Made by a program: the position numbers and the translations under genes | In this document: positions 1-6,838 of the stretch, in pieces | Layout: each line of letters opens with the position of its first letter | Numbering within the stretch: the stretch's first letter is position 1 | Notes under the pieces: generated by a model | Databases searched by the model: none | Seen by the model: only the letters and a program-made list of their open reading frames with translations | What the model was told of the DNA's origin: nothing | Assembly: GCA_018712665.1 (NCBI GenBank) | Contig: DVGP01000033.1 | Span: 1-9,899 of the forward strand | Reading direction: 5' to 3' | DNA: 9,899 nt | DNA from: Candidatus Pelethomonas intestinigallinarum | Lineage (GTDB): Bacteria; Bacillota; Clostridia; Oscillospirales; Oscillospiraceae

Positions 1-239
1 TGGCTGAACCACAGCACGTCCCCGGCCGCGGCGGCCGCGGCGGCGTTCATCTGTCGGGCCCGGCCCTTGGGGCAGGAGAGCACCGGATAGCGGTCCCCGA
101 TGGCCTCCGTCGTGCCGTCTGTACTGCCCCCGTCGGCGAAGATCACCTCCACCGGCCCCTTCAGGGCCTCCAGATTTTCCAGGCAGGGGCCGATGGCTCG
201 GCGCTCATTGTACACAGGGATGATAAGGGAGAGATCCAT
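1..239 (-). CDS. Family 2 glycosyltransferase, TIGR04283-like (partial, N-terminal 79 residues)
   Basis: The protein begins with the GT-A nucleotide-sugar binding fold of family 2 glycosyltransferases. An LSLIIPVYNE strand lies at residues 3-12 and the DGGSTDGT signature at about 36-43, followed by GRARQMNAAA, which is characteristic of the TIGR04283 group ('rSAM/selenodomain-associated transferase 2', also called arsenosugar biosynthesis glycosyltransferase). Members are about 220-240 residues, so roughly two thirds of the gene lies beyond the left edge. The ATG at 239 directly follows the TAG stop of the kinase gene (242-240), with a G-rich AGGGGGG ribosome-binding stretch a short way upstream, so translation is probably coupled. 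The enzyme would act in the cytoplasm and transfer a sugar to an unknown acceptor. Its partner TIGR04282-like transferase lies two genes upstream, the usual pairing for these families. The GT2 assignment is secure; the subgroup rests on motif resemblance and context. Confidence 0.85.
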   Translation of the reverse strand, partial: MDLSLIIPVYNERRAIGPCLENLEALKGPVEVIFADGGSTDGTTEAIGDRYPVLSCPKGRARQMNAAAAAAAGDVLWFS

Positions 240-1271
240 CTACAGCGCCACCCCCCTGAGGAAGTCCCGGCGGACGTAGGTCTCCAGAATGTGCTCCAGA
301 AAATCCGCCGACAGGTACTGGCCCAGCTTAGCACGAGTGTCGGCGTTGGTGAGGGCCCGGCCGGGCTGGGCGTACTCCACCGCGGCCATGGCGCACCAGC
401 TCACCCCCCGCAGGCAGGTGACGGTGAAGTAGAGGGGCAGGCGCTCCGCAAGGGAGCGGAGGTCGAACCGTCCCCCCACGGCGGTGGCGTACCGCCGGAG
501 GAAGTCCCCAATGTTCGCCGGAGAGAGGATCACGTCGGTCTTCCAGAAGGTGGTGGTGGGGGCCAGGAAGTGGCCCAGGTCCTGGGCGGGTTCGGAGACC
601 AGGGGTTTCTCCCAGTCCACCAGATAGCTCCGCTCCCCGGGGTTGATGAGGAAGTTGCCGGAGTTCAGCTCCGTGCTGACGATGGCCGGCGGGGCGGGTG
701 AGGGGTCCCCCAGAGGCAGGCGGCCCACCTCTCGGATCAGGGTCTCCAGCAGGCGGCAGGCGGTCTTGTCCGCCCCCTCCCAGGTAAGGTAGCGCCCCGC
801 CATGTCCAGACACTCCCGGTAGATGCTCTGCGCCGGGCGGTCCGGCCGCAGGAGCCGGGTGTTCTCCGGCACCGGCAGGGCGTGGATGTCCGCCAAGATC
901 TCCGCCGCCGCCCCCATGTCCTCCTCGTACCGCAGGTGGCGGCCCGGTAGCCAGGTCATCACCAGGGCGCCGTAGGGCAGGATGGCCCGGCTGTCGTCAT
1001 AGAACAGGGGCCGGGGCGTGCGGCCGGTGGGGAGCAGGTCGGTGAGGGCGAAGAACTCGTAGGCAATTTGGTCCGGCAGGTGCATCTGGCTGCCGGTGTT
1101 CACCCGCAGCACCAGGTCCTGGCCGGTGGCCGGGTGGCGGAAGCGGAAGTTGGCGTTGTACTCCCCCTGTCCCAGGGAGGCGAAGGGGATATCCGTCCCC
1201 GGCGGCAGGCCCAAAGGGTCCAGAAAGGCCGGGCTGTGGACGTATTGCTGAAAGGCTTCCGTATGGATCAT
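240..1271 (-). CDS. APH/choline-kinase-like phosphotransferase with degenerate catalytic loop
   Basis: This 343-residue protein has the layout of the aminoglycoside phosphotransferase / choline kinase fold. A glycine-rich nucleotide loop (LGQGEYNANFRF) lies at about 33-44, and an L-V-L-R strand follows in which R56 sits where the ATP-anchoring lysine is expected. E72 is the likely helix-C glutamate. The catalytic loop at 199-208 (STELNSGNFL) aligns with the family HGDLxPGNxL motif, and D219-W-E follows as the metal-binding DxD/DFG equivalent. The canonical HxD is therefore SxE, while N206 and D219 are kept. It probably phosphorylates a sugar, alcohol or amine in the cytoplasm, or is a pseudo-kinase; antibiotic resistance is unlikely given the metabolic operon. 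ATG 1271 overlaps the upstream transferase stop as ATGA, with AGGAGG six bases before it. Fold confident, substrate unknown. Confidence 0.85.
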   Translation of the reverse strand: MIHTEAFQQYVHSPAFLDPLGLPPGTDIPFASLGQGEYNANFRFRHPATGQDLVLRVNTGSQMHLPDQIAYEFFALTDLLPTGRTPRPLFYDDSRAILPYGALVMTWLPGRHLRYEEDMGAAAEILADIHALPVPENTRLLRPDRPAQSIYRECLDMAGRYLTWEGADKTACRLLETLIREVGRLPLGDPSPAPPAIVSTELNSGNFLINPGERSYLVDWEKPLVSEPAQDLGHFLAPTTTFWKTDVILSPANIGDFLRRYATAVGGRFDLRSLAERLPLYFTVTCLRGVSWCAMAAVEYAQPGRALTNADTRAKLGQYLSADFLEHILETYVRRDFLRGVAL

Positions 1272-1930
1272 GAGGCGCCTCCTGTTGGGAAGAGTTGTCT
1301 TAAGTACCGGGCGGTGTGGCTCTCCGCCCCCGCCAAGGCACGGCGGAGGGCCCGCAGGTCCTCCGGGGTGTCCACGTCGGCGCAGGCCGGGGCCGGGGCG
1401 AAGGAACGGCCCGCCGCTTCCAGGGCCGCCACAGCGTCTCCGTACACGTCGCCGCTTCCATACCGCTTGCCGGCGAAGAGAGATGGGCAGGGCCGTTTCA
1501 GCCCCACCAGATAGTAGCCGCCGTCTAGGGTGGGGCCCAGGGTGGCGTCCGCCCCCTCCAGGGCGGCGAAGGCCCCGTTGAGGTGGGCGGCGGTGAGCAG
1601 GGGCAGGTCCGAGCCGATGAGGACACAGGGGCTGTGGCCCAGGGCCAGGACGCGGTCCATGGCCGCCGCCATCCGCTGTCCCAGGTCCGCCCCCTCCTGG
1701 GGGAAGAGGCCCCGGGCGAAGGGGAAGATGTCCGCCAGCGGTCCCCGGCCTCCCTCCGGGGTGTAGGCCACGTATACCGCCGCCCCGGTCTCCCGGCAGG
1801 CCCGGGCCACGTCCCGAAGAAAGGCGGCATGGAGCCCGGCGCAGGCCTCCCCGGAGAGGAGGGGCATGAGCCGGGTCTTGGTCCGGCCCGGCACCGGCGC
1901 CCGGGTGAAGCAGATGACGGCTCTATCCAT
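1268..1930 (-). CDS. TIGR04282-like (DUF2064) nucleotidyl/glycosyltransferase
   Basis: A 220-residue GT-A-like cytoplasmic transferase of the DUF2064/TIGR04282 family, named 'rSAM/selenodomain-associated transferase 1' and also arsenosugar biosynthesis glycosyltransferase; it resembles CofC/MobA-type nucleotidyltransferases. Visible motifs are TRAPVPGRTKTRL (9-21, nucleotide-binding loop), GADLGQRM (80-87), the metal-binding IGSDLP (105-110), GPTLDGGYYLVGL (132-144) and DVDTPEDL (185-192). The length is normal for the family. I choose the ATG at 1930 because a perfect AGGAGG at 1942-1937 lies six bases before it; an ATG at 1945 would give five extra residues (MRRRN) but is itself immediately followed by that Shine-Dalgarno. 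The gene overlaps the end of the ATPase gene by eight bases and its stop overlaps the kinase start, so it is translationally coupled on both sides. Family call is firm; the actual donor and acceptor are unknown. Confidence 0.92.
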   Translation of the reverse strand: MDRAVICFTRAPVPGRTKTRLMPLLSGEACAGLHAAFLRDVARACRETGAAVYVAYTPEGGRGPLADIFPFARGLFPQEGADLGQRMAAAMDRVLALGHSPCVLIGSDLPLLTAAHLNGAFAALEGADATLGPTLDGGYYLVGLKRPCPSLFAGKRYGSGDVYGDAVAALEAAGRSFAPAPACADVDTPEDLRALRRALAGAESHTARYLRQLFPTGGAS

Positions 1931-2954
1931 GTTTCGCCTCCTCATCGGGGTAAAAGATCGCGTTTGACAGGTCCACCCAGCAGCGAAGGGTGTGGCCCAC
2001 TGGCCAGGGGAGCGGCGACCGCAGGGGGATGTCCAGCGCCGTGCCGTCCGCCGTCACCCACCTAGTCAGAGTATCCGCCCCCCGGAAGCGGCACTCTGTC
2101 AGGCGCAGGGCCAGAGGGCCGGGGCGGGCCAGGTCCACGGCGGCGGGGCGGAGGAGCATGTGGTACCGCCCCGGCGGCAGCTCCGCCGGGCAGGTCAGGC
2201 AGGGGGAGGTGAAGGTCCCCTCTTCCACCCGGCCCGCCAGATAGGCGCGCCCGCCGAAGTAGTCCGCCGCCCGGCGGCTCACCGGGCGGCCGTACACCGC
2301 CTCCGGCGTGTCCTGCTGGATCAGCTCCCCCTCCAGCAGCAGGGCAACCTGGTCGCTCATAGCCAGGGCCTCCCGCTGGTCGTGGGTCACCAGAATGGTG
2401 GTGGCGGCGAACTCCCGGTGGAGGGAGAGGACCAGCTCCCGCATGTCCTCCCGCAGGTCCTCGTCCAGGGAGGAGAAGGGCTCGTCCAGCAGCAGCAGGG
2501 CCGGCTCCGCCGCCAGGGCCCGGGCCAGGGCCACCCGCTGCTGCTGCCCGCCGGAGAGGGTGTCGATCCGCCGCCGGCCACAGCCCGGCAGCTGGACCCG
2601 CTCCAGCAGGGCCTCCGCCCGCTCCAGCCGCTGCCGCCGGTCCACTCCCCGCATCTTCAGGGGGAAGGCCACGTTCTCCGCCGCCGTCATGTGGGGGAAC
2701 AGCCGCAGGTCCTGAAAGACGATCACCGCCCCCCGCCTGTGGGTGGGCAGGGCCGTCACGTCCCGGCCCCCTAGGAGGACCTGTCCCCCAGTGAGGGGCA
2801 CCAGCCCCGCCACGGCTTTCAGCAGGGTGCTCTTTCCGCCGCCGGAGGGGCCCAGCAGGGCCAGAAAGGCCCCGTCTTCCACTGCCAGGGACACATGGCG
2901 CAGGATGGGCGCGCCTCCCAGGGAGACGGAAAGATCATTGATACGCAGTTCCAT
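1923..2954 (-). CDS. ABC transporter ATP-binding protein (YnjD/PotA-like, with C-terminal extension)
   Basis: This 343-residue ATPase energises the importer made with the two permeases and the lipoprotein encoded just upstream. All catalytic elements are intact: Walker A GPSGGGKST (35-43), Q-loop Q81, signature LSGGQQQ (133-139), Walker B LLLLDEP (153-159), the SSLD D-loop (161-164) and H-loop H191. Residues about 240-343 form an extra C-terminal region of the kind found as TOBE domains in spermidine, iron and molybdate-type importers. E. coli YnjD is shorter (about 217 residues, from memory) and lacks it. The frame is open upstream to 3737, but that extension reads through the permease gene. 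The start at 2954 (MELRINDLSV) overlaps the permease stop as TAATG, with a GGAGGGG site nine bases before it. It is a cytoplasmic subunit at the inner face of the membrane. Confidence 0.95.
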   Translation of the reverse strand: MELRINDLSVSLGGAPILRHVSLAVEDGAFLALLGPSGGGKSTLLKAVAGLVPLTGGQVLLGGRDVTALPTHRRGAVIVFQDLRLFPHMTAAENVAFPLKMRGVDRRQRLERAEALLERVQLPGCGRRRIDTLSGGQQQRVALARALAAEPALLLLDEPFSSLDEDLREDMRELVLSLHREFAATTILVTHDQREALAMSDQVALLLEGELIQQDTPEAVYGRPVSRRAADYFGGRAYLAGRVEEGTFTSPCLTCPAELPPGRYHMLLRPAAVDLARPGPLALRLTECRFRGADTLTRWVTADGTALDIPLRSPLPWPVGHTLRCWVDLSNAIFYPDEEAKHG

Positions 2955-3748
2955 TACAGCTCGCCCCTCCTCTCCAGGCGGTGGATGGCCCACTCGAACA
3001 GGGCGAACACCAGCAGGGCCGAGCCGGTGAATACCGCAGCGTAGGCGGAGGCCAGGGGACGGTCTCCGCTCTGGATGTAGGGCACCAGCACCATGGCCAG
3101 GGTCCGGACCCGGCCGCCCCCCACGATGAGGGTGGAGAAGTACTGGCTGTAGGACAGGGTGAAGGCCATGGACAGGGAGGAGAGGATGCCGGGGACCAGC
3201 CGGGGCAGGGTGGCCCACCGGAAAGCTGCCAGAGGCCCGGCCCCCAGCACCGCCGCCTGCTCCTCCAGGTTTGCCCCCACTGCCGCCGTCACGTCGGTCA
3301 GGATGGCAATGGCGTAGGGCAGGGCGGTCACCAGGTGGACCAGCAGCACCCCCGCCACCGTGTCCGCCAGCCCCAGGCGGAGAAAAACCAGGTGGACGCC
3401 GATGGCGAACACCGTGCCGGGGATCAGCAGGGGCAGCAGGCCGCAGAACCGGGCCAGAGACCTCCCGGGAAACCGGTAGAGCTCCGTGGCCCGGGCGGTA
3501 AGGACCGCCACTGCGGTGCTGAGGACCGCAGTGGTCCCCGCCAGGGCCACGCTGCTGCCCAGGAGCCGGAGGAGGCTTGTGGAGCCGAACAGCAGCTCCC
3601 GGAGGGTCCGGAGGGTGTAGGTCTCCGGGGTCAGCCGGGGCCAGGGCCACCGGCCCGTGACGCTCCACACCAGCAGCAGCGCCGCCGGCAGGAGGATACA
3701 CACCGCCGTGACCAGCAGAAGCAACCGTGAAAACCACTTCTTACCCAT
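2954..3748 (-). CDS. ABC transporter permease (second membrane subunit)
   Basis: A 264-residue binding-protein-dependent transport permease with about six hydrophobic segments, the first at residues 8-30. The cytoplasmic EAA coupling loop is at about 162-186: EEQAAVLGAGPLAAF followed by LPRLVPGI, containing the conserved glycine (G169) that docks to the ATPase. The upstream neighbour encodes the other permease; the two open reading frames overlap by eight bases (ATG at 3748 inside the end of the upstream gene), with GGAGG just before the start. In E. coli the corresponding YnjC is one long protein with both halves fused, whereas here the halves are separate genes. It forms the heterodimeric channel of the importer. 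The substrate cannot be deduced from the permease. Confidence 0.94.
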   Translation of the reverse strand: MGKKWFSRLLLLVTAVCILLPAALLLVWSVTGRWPWPRLTPETYTLRTLRELLFGSTSLLRLLGSSVALAGTTAVLSTAVAVLTARATELYRFPGRSLARFCGLLPLLIPGTVFAIGVHLVFLRLGLADTVAGVLLVHLVTALPYAIAILTDVTAAVGANLEEQAAVLGAGPLAAFRWATLPRLVPGILSSLSMAFTLSYSQYFSTLIVGGGRVRTLAMVLVPYIQSGDRPLASAYAAVFTGSALLVFALFEWAIHRLERRGEL

Positions 3749-4613
3749 GATTTCCTCCCATCCGCCGCAGCAGCCGCCGGGTGAGGAGGGCGTAGAGCCC
3801 CGCCATGGCCACGGACAAAACCAGGATCACGCCGTACATGGCCATGGCGTAGGGCCGGTCCCGGAGCTCCGGGCTCATGTAGGCGAGGTACGCCTCCACC
3901 GGCAGGGCCTTGGGCAGGGTGGCCCCCAGGAGCATAGGCAGCTCGTAGCCCCCGAAAGCGAAGATGAAGATGATGAGGGTGGCCCGGCACACCGCCGGCA
4001 GGCTCAGGGGCAGGGTGACGGAAAAGAAGCTCCGCAGAGGGGAGGCGCCCAGGTCCTCCGCCGCCTCCCCTAGGGTCCCGCTGACCCCGGACATGAGGGC
4101 CAGGGTGAAGTAGGCCACGAAGGGGACCTCCTTCCACAGGTAGGCCGCCACGGCCCCCTCATAGCCCGGGGTGTACAGCAGCTGGGGGAACTGGGTGAAG
4201 TCGGAGATCAGGCCAAGGGCGCAGGCCAGCCGGGCCAGGAGCCCTGTCTGGGAGAAGATCAGGATGGTGAACAGGGCCACCACCGCGTGGGGTACTAGGA
4301 TGGGGAGCCGCAGGACGTAGGTGATGGCCCCTCCGGAGCGCCCCCGGACGGTCAGGGCGGCGCACACCGCCGTCCCCAGAACGGCGGCCAGGAGAGCGGA
4401 GCCGGCGGCGACGCCCAGGCTGACGGCCAGAGACCGGAGAAAATCCTCATCCCGGAGAATATCCAGATAGTAGGAGAAGGTGATCTCCTCCAGGCCGAAG
4501 GCGGGTACCCACCCCAGGCTCTGGGCCAGGACGCAGGCGCAGGCGGCCAGCACCAGCAGCGTGACGGCTGCCAGGGGCAGCAGGAGGAAAAAAACGGTCC
4601 TCGGTTTTCTCAT
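3741..4613 (-). CDS. ABC transporter permease (first membrane subunit)
   Basis: A 290-residue membrane protein of the binding-protein-dependent transport family. A hydrophobic N-terminal helix (about 7-31) is followed by a periplasm-side loop and several further membrane segments. The EAA loop lies at about 183-206 (EAAEDLGASPLRSFFSVTLP), carrying the conserved Glu-Ala-Ala and Gly that contact the ATPase. The start ATG at 4613 is preceded by a GAGAGGAG ribosome binding site four to five bases away. The gene follows the solute-binding lipoprotein gene after a 61-base gap containing a strong GC hairpin, and overlaps the second permease gene by eight bases. It pairs with that protein to form the translocation pore. 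It matches the N-terminal half of a YnjC-type fused permease in order and role. Confidence 0.94.
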   Translation of the reverse strand: MRKPRTVFFLLLPLAAVTLLVLAACACVLAQSLGWVPAFGLEEITFSYYLDILRDEDFLRSLAVSLGVAAGSALLAAVLGTAVCAALTVRGRSGGAITYVLRLPILVPHAVVALFTILIFSQTGLLARLACALGLISDFTQFPQLLYTPGYEGAVAAYLWKEVPFVAYFTLALMSGVSGTLGEAAEDLGASPLRSFFSVTLPLSLPAVCRATLIIFIFAFGGYELPMLLGATLPKALPVEAYLAYMSPELRDRPYAMAMYGVILVLSVAMAGLYALLTRRLLRRMGGNHG

Positions 4614-4640
4614 GGCGCTCCTCTCCGGGAACGGGAAAGA

Positions 4641-4661
4641 GGCGCGCCCAATGGGCGCGCC
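4641..4661 (-). promoter_or_regulatory. GC-rich intercistronic hairpin between binding-protein and permease genes
   Basis: A perfect inverted repeat with nine G-C pairs per arm (GGCGCGCCC / GGGCGCGCC) and a three-base centre, inside the 61-base gap downstream of the binding-protein stop. On the minus strand it is followed by TCTTTCCC rather than a continuous T-tract, so it is a poor terminator. It more likely acts as a partial attenuator or as an mRNA 3'-end stabiliser that keeps binding-protein message more abundant than permease message, a common arrangement in ABC importer operons. The structure is seen directly; the role is inferred. Confidence 0.6.
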
Positions 4662-4674
4662 CTTCGGTCCCTTG

Positions 4675-5928
4675 TCAGTCGTTATATTGGCCCACCACCT
4701 CGTCCAGCCAGATTTCCTCGATCACCGGCACCAGGTCCGCCGGCATCTCCGGCAGGCGATGGCTGAGGAGCTCTGCCTGGGTGAGGACGCCCTGGCCCAG
4801 GTCCACGGCGTCGAAGGCGGCCCGCTCCTCCTGGCTGAGCTTGTCCGCGTCCACCACCGGCAGCTCCCGCAGGGTCTCGTACTGGCTGAGCTGCACCTCG
4901 GCGGAGAGGATGGCGTCGATGACCACCATGGCCCCGGCCTTGTTGGGGGAATTGAAGGCGATGGCCATGTAGTTGGTGTTGCCGATGGTGCCGTTATCAA
5001 ACACAAAGGTCCGGGTGGTGTCGCTGAGGAGGCCCTGGTCGATGCCGGTGGCCACGGTGAAGGGGGCGTAGCTCATGGACATCACCAGCTCCCCGTCGGC
5101 GAACATGGAGTCCACGGTGGTGGAGGTATCCGGGAAGGTCCGGCCCTCGTTCCACAGATAGGGGTTCAGCTCCCGGAGGTACTCCAGGGCGGGCTCTATG
5201 GCGGCTTTCACCGTGTCATAGTCCGCTTCCATGTCCTGGAACTGCTCCCAGCCGCACACCTCATAGATGATGTTGCGGACGAAGGCGCTGCCGGTGAAGT
5301 CCGGCGGGGCGGGGTAGGTGACCCGGCCGGGGTACTGCCGGCAGTAGTCCAGCAGCGCTTGAGCGGAGGCGGGGGCCTCCGGGGTGACGGCGCTGTCGTT
5401 GTAGAGCACCAGCTGGGCCTTGGCGTAAGGGGCCTCGTAGCCCTCGATGGGCATGGAAAAGTCGTTCAGGGTCTCCGGATCCTCGGTATCGATGTAGGCC
5501 TCCACATTGGGCAGCTTGTCGGTGAAGGGGCCGTAGAGCAGGCCGTTCTCCTTGGCGGAGTAAAAGTTCTCGCCGTTGATCCAGATCATGTCGATGCTGC
5601 CGGCCTCCGTTCCCGCCTCCTTCTCACCGGCCAGCTTGGCCAGGATGTCCTCAATGTTCATCCCCACCACCTCCAGGGTGATGTCGTAGCGCTCGGAGAC
5701 GTAGTCCGCTACGGCGGAGTTCAGCCAGTTGTTTCGGTTCTCATCGCCGCCCCATCCGTAGAAGGTGACGGTGGTGCCCCGGGCGGCCTCCACGACCTCC
5801 TCCCAGGAGGCGGCCTCCAGGTCCAGCCCGGCGGAGCCGGTCCCCTCCCCGCTCCCGCCGCCGCAGGCCGCCAGGGAGAGGGCCATGGCCAGGGCCAGGA
5901 GCAGGGTCAGCATTCGTTTCACACGCAT
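4675..5928 (-). CDS. YnjB-family extracellular solute-binding lipoprotein
   Basis: A 417-residue solute receptor of the ABC importer. Residues 1-22 form a lipoprotein signal peptide with lipobox LAAC (C22), followed by a Gly/Ser-rich linker, so the mature protein is anchored on the outer face of the cytoplasmic membrane. The mature part has motifs I recognise from the YnjB group (COG4134): FYGWGGDENRNNW (56-68), IDMIWINGENF (112-122) and LYGPF (131-135). The frame is open upstream to 6000, but the start at 5928 (MRVKRMLTLL) is chosen because it begins the signal peptide; an AAAGGA site lies about 11 bases upstream, a slightly long spacing. The gene follows the nucleoside hydrolase gene after 31 bases and precedes both permeases. 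The ligand is unknown; E. coli YnjB is also uncharacterised as far as I know. Family call strong. Confidence 0.93.
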   Translation of the reverse strand: MRVKRMLTLLLALAMALSLAACGGGSGEGTGSAGLDLEAASWEEVVEAARGTTVTFYGWGGDENRNNWLNSAVADYVSERYDITLEVVGMNIEDILAKLAGEKEAGTEAGSIDMIWINGENFYSAKENGLLYGPFTDKLPNVEAYIDTEDPETLNDFSMPIEGYEAPYAKAQLVLYNDSAVTPEAPASAQALLDYCRQYPGRVTYPAPPDFTGSAFVRNIIYEVCGWEQFQDMEADYDTVKAAIEPALEYLRELNPYLWNEGRTFPDTSTTVDSMFADGELVMSMSYAPFTVATGIDQGLLSDTTRTFVFDNGTIGNTNYMAIAFNSPNKAGAMVVIDAILSAEVQLSQYETLRELPVVDADKLSQEERAAFDAVDLGQGVLTQAELLSHRLPEMPADLVPVIEEIWLDEVVGQYND

Positions 5929-5959
5929 GGTCAAAAAAGTCCTTTCTCTTTCTTCCCTC

Positions 5960-6838
5960 TCACATGTCGATCCGGGCGGAGAGGATGGCGTCGTATACAT
6001 GCCGGCGGTAGACCTCCCGGTCCCGGATCCGGGGCAGGCGCGCCCGGAGGGGCGGTCCGTCAGCCAAAAGCTGCCCCGTCCCCAGGGACGCCGCCGTGGG
6101 GGTGATGATGCGCTCCCCGCCGGAAAAGAGGTCCGGCCGGAGCAGCTGCGCCGCCGCCATCACGTCCCAGTTGATGAAGCCCTGGAGGTTCCAAGCCCGT
6201 TCATAGACCTGAAACCAGTCCTCCAGGACCTGGGGCAGGAACCGGGCGGCGGGGGTATGGCTCTCCGCCAGCCGATTCCGGAGCTCCCCGGCGGGGAAGT
6301 AGGAGTCCAGGCAGTTCTGGGCGGTGGCCACCGCCACGTTTTTTCCCCGGGAGAGGACCGCCAGGGCCGCCTCCGGGTCCACGGAGAAGTTCAGCTCCGT
6401 CATGGGCCGCCCGCCCACCACCAGGGGGCCGGTGACCCCGCCCATAAGGGATATGGCGGAGACATTGTCAAAGAAGCCGCGGTCCGCTGCCCATGCCCCC
6501 AGCAGGTTGGTGGCGGAGCCGGTGACCAGCAGCCGCAGGGCCCCGGCCCACTTCCGTGCGGCCTCCGCAAGAAACTCCGCCGCCGGGGAGGCCCGGTGGG
6601 CAGGGCCGTTGGCCCCCCGGAGCACCGGGATGTCCTCCCGGCCCCACCGGGCCAGCAGGTCCAGGGTGTTGCGATAAACTACTTCCTGGGTGCTGTTGCC
6701 GAAGGAGCAGGTCACCGCCAGCAGCTCCACCTGGGGGGAGCCCAGCAGATAGAGAAGGGCCAGGCCGTCGTCCACGTCCCGGCCCGGGACCCCCATAGTA
6801 TTGTCGCAGTCGAGAATCAGGGGAACCCGGTCCGTCAT
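5960..6838 (-). CDS. Nucleoside hydrolase (inosine-uridine-preferring family)
   Basis: A 292-residue protein of the Ca2+-dependent nucleoside N-ribohydrolase family, which cleaves the N-glycosidic bond of nucleosides to ribose and free base. The N-terminal metal cluster is present but lengthened: DCDNTMGVPGRDVDDGLAL (10-28), against the usual DxDxGxDDxxAL. Other family features are G47-N48, a LVTGSATNLLGA segment (104-115; usually LGPLTN), MGGVTG (132-137), ELNFSVDPEAA (148-158; usually EFNxxxDPEAA) and a late NWD (223-225) that should supply the last calcium aspartate. No signal peptide is seen, so it is probably cytoplasmic and would act on an imported or endogenous nucleoside. The frame is open to 6970, but the start at 6838 is chosen because it overlaps the Fe-S gene stop as ATGA and begins the conserved first strand. 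A 5'-modified adenosine is one possible substrate given the operon, but this is inference. Confidence 0.9.
   Translation of the reverse strand: MTDRVPLILDCDNTMGVPGRDVDDGLALLYLLGSPQVELLAVTCSFGNSTQEVVYRNTLDLLARWGREDIPVLRGANGPAHRASPAAEFLAEAARKWAGALRLLVTGSATNLLGAWAADRGFFDNVSAISLMGGVTGPLVVGGRPMTELNFSVDPEAALAVLSRGKNVAVATAQNCLDSYFPAGELRNRLAESHTPAARFLPQVLEDWFQVYERAWNLQGFINWDVMAAAQLLRPDLFSGGERIITPTAASLGTGQLLADGPPLRARLPRIRDREVYRRHVYDAILSARIDM

Noticed and set aside
240..1271. Aminoglycoside resistance gene
   Set aside because: Only the general APH fold is shared; the catalytic loop is atypical and the gene is translationally coupled to metabolic transferases in a transporter operon.
1272..1281. GAGGCGCCTC palindrome over the kinase ribosome binding site
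   Set aside because: The palindrome has no loop-sized centre, so it is unlikely to form a hairpin that hides the site; probably coincidental in GC-rich DNA.
2955..3737. A 604-residue reading of the ATPase gene starting at 3737
   Set aside because: The extra 261 residues are low-complexity Gly/Pro/Arg-rich out-of-frame translation of the permease gene; the true ATPase starts at 2954 with a ribosome binding site and a normal first strand.
4480..6105. A 541-codon plus-strand open frame and several other long plus-strand frames between 291 and 9024
   Set aside because: They are antisense shadows of GC-rich minus-strand genes: Gly/His/Gln/Arg-rich composition, no recognisable domain, no consistent ribosome binding sites.
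4675..6838. In-frame TGA (selenocysteine) codons, considered because of the selenodomain association of the transferases
   Set aside because: All genes read through intact without internal stops and no SECIS-like hairpin was found next to a stop; nothing in the window needs selenocysteine.
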